Shown here in pieces: positions 6,093 through 6,145 of a stretch of DNA of 6,145 nt; position 1 is the stretch's first letter, and the number at the start of each line of letters is the position of its first letter. Location of the stretch: positions 1-6,145 of the forward strand of contig DASRPD010000055.1 in the NCBI GenBank assembly GCA_035646535.1, given 5' to 3'. The translations under genes and the position numbers were made by a program. The stretch comes from DASRPD01 sp035646535 (GTDB lineage Bacteria > Actinomycetota > Acidimicrobiia > IMCC26256 > JANYLB01). A model generated the notes under the pieces. That model searched no databases, was not told the DNA's origin, and saw only the letters and a list, made by a program, of their open reading frames with translations.

Positions 6093-6145
6093 CCGGAAGG
6101 GGGAGCCGCCATCGGTCCGGGGTCAGGACCAGCGCGCGCGGGTAG
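6088..6145 (-). repeat. 58-bp inverted repeat, right arm, ending at window edge
   Basis: This is an exact reverse complement of 6005-6062 and runs to the very last base of the window, so the match may continue beyond it. It supplies the apparent TGA stop of the reductase. A perfect 58-base stem made of coding sequence with no T-run is unlike an intrinsic terminator and most like a fold-back (snap-back) chimera from amplification or assembly. Confidence 0.95.

Noticed and set aside
6005..6145. The large terminal hairpin as an intrinsic terminator
   Set aside because: The stem is 58 perfect base pairs of coding sequence with a 25-base loop and no T-run after it, and it ends exactly at the window edge; an artefact explains this better.

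Overview
The window is GC-rich DNA, very probably from an actinobacterium. The codons are strongly G/C-ending, GTG is used as a start, and a small membrane-anchored protein has a Thr/Ser-rich linker of the kind often seen in Acidimicrobiia. No marker gene is present, so the class is an inference. The sequence looks like a complete short assembled contig, because both ends carry repeats of internal sequence that look like assembly or amplification artefacts.

Layout from left to right: (1) the C-terminal part of an MMPL/RND-family membrane transporter (+, 1-852); (2) after 58 bases, a complete carotenoid oxygenase (+, 911-2266) with all four iron-binding histidines; (3) a small single-pass membrane protein of unknown function with a Thr/Ser linker (+, 2340-2921); (4) convergent to it, the two electron transfer flavoprotein genes, with etfB (4740-3961) upstream of etfA (3947-2991), 13 bases apart on the minus strand; (5) divergent from etfB, a geranylgeranyl-reductase-family FAD oxidoreductase (+, about 4872-6092), close in motif to actinobacterial menaquinone/polyprenyl reductases. 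Its last codons run into a 58-base fold-back inverted repeat that ends exactly at the window end.

How the genes may work together: EtfAB forms a soluble FAD/AMP heterodimer that collects electrons from acyl-CoA and related dehydrogenases. The divergent reductase saturates isoprenoid double bonds and needs reduced FAD, so EtfAB is a possible but unproven electron source. The carotenoid oxygenase also acts on isoprenoid-type or stilbene-type substrates, but it lies in a separate unit with the transporter and has no visible link to the reductase.

I do not see a convincing undescribed system here. Mobile elements, CRISPR, tRNA, rRNA and riboswitches were not seen. The points most worth a second look are the two terminal repeat structures, the probable leaderless start of the small membrane protein, and the etfBA/reductase divergent pair. 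No gene-free stretch exceeds about 130 bases apart from the artefactual right end.
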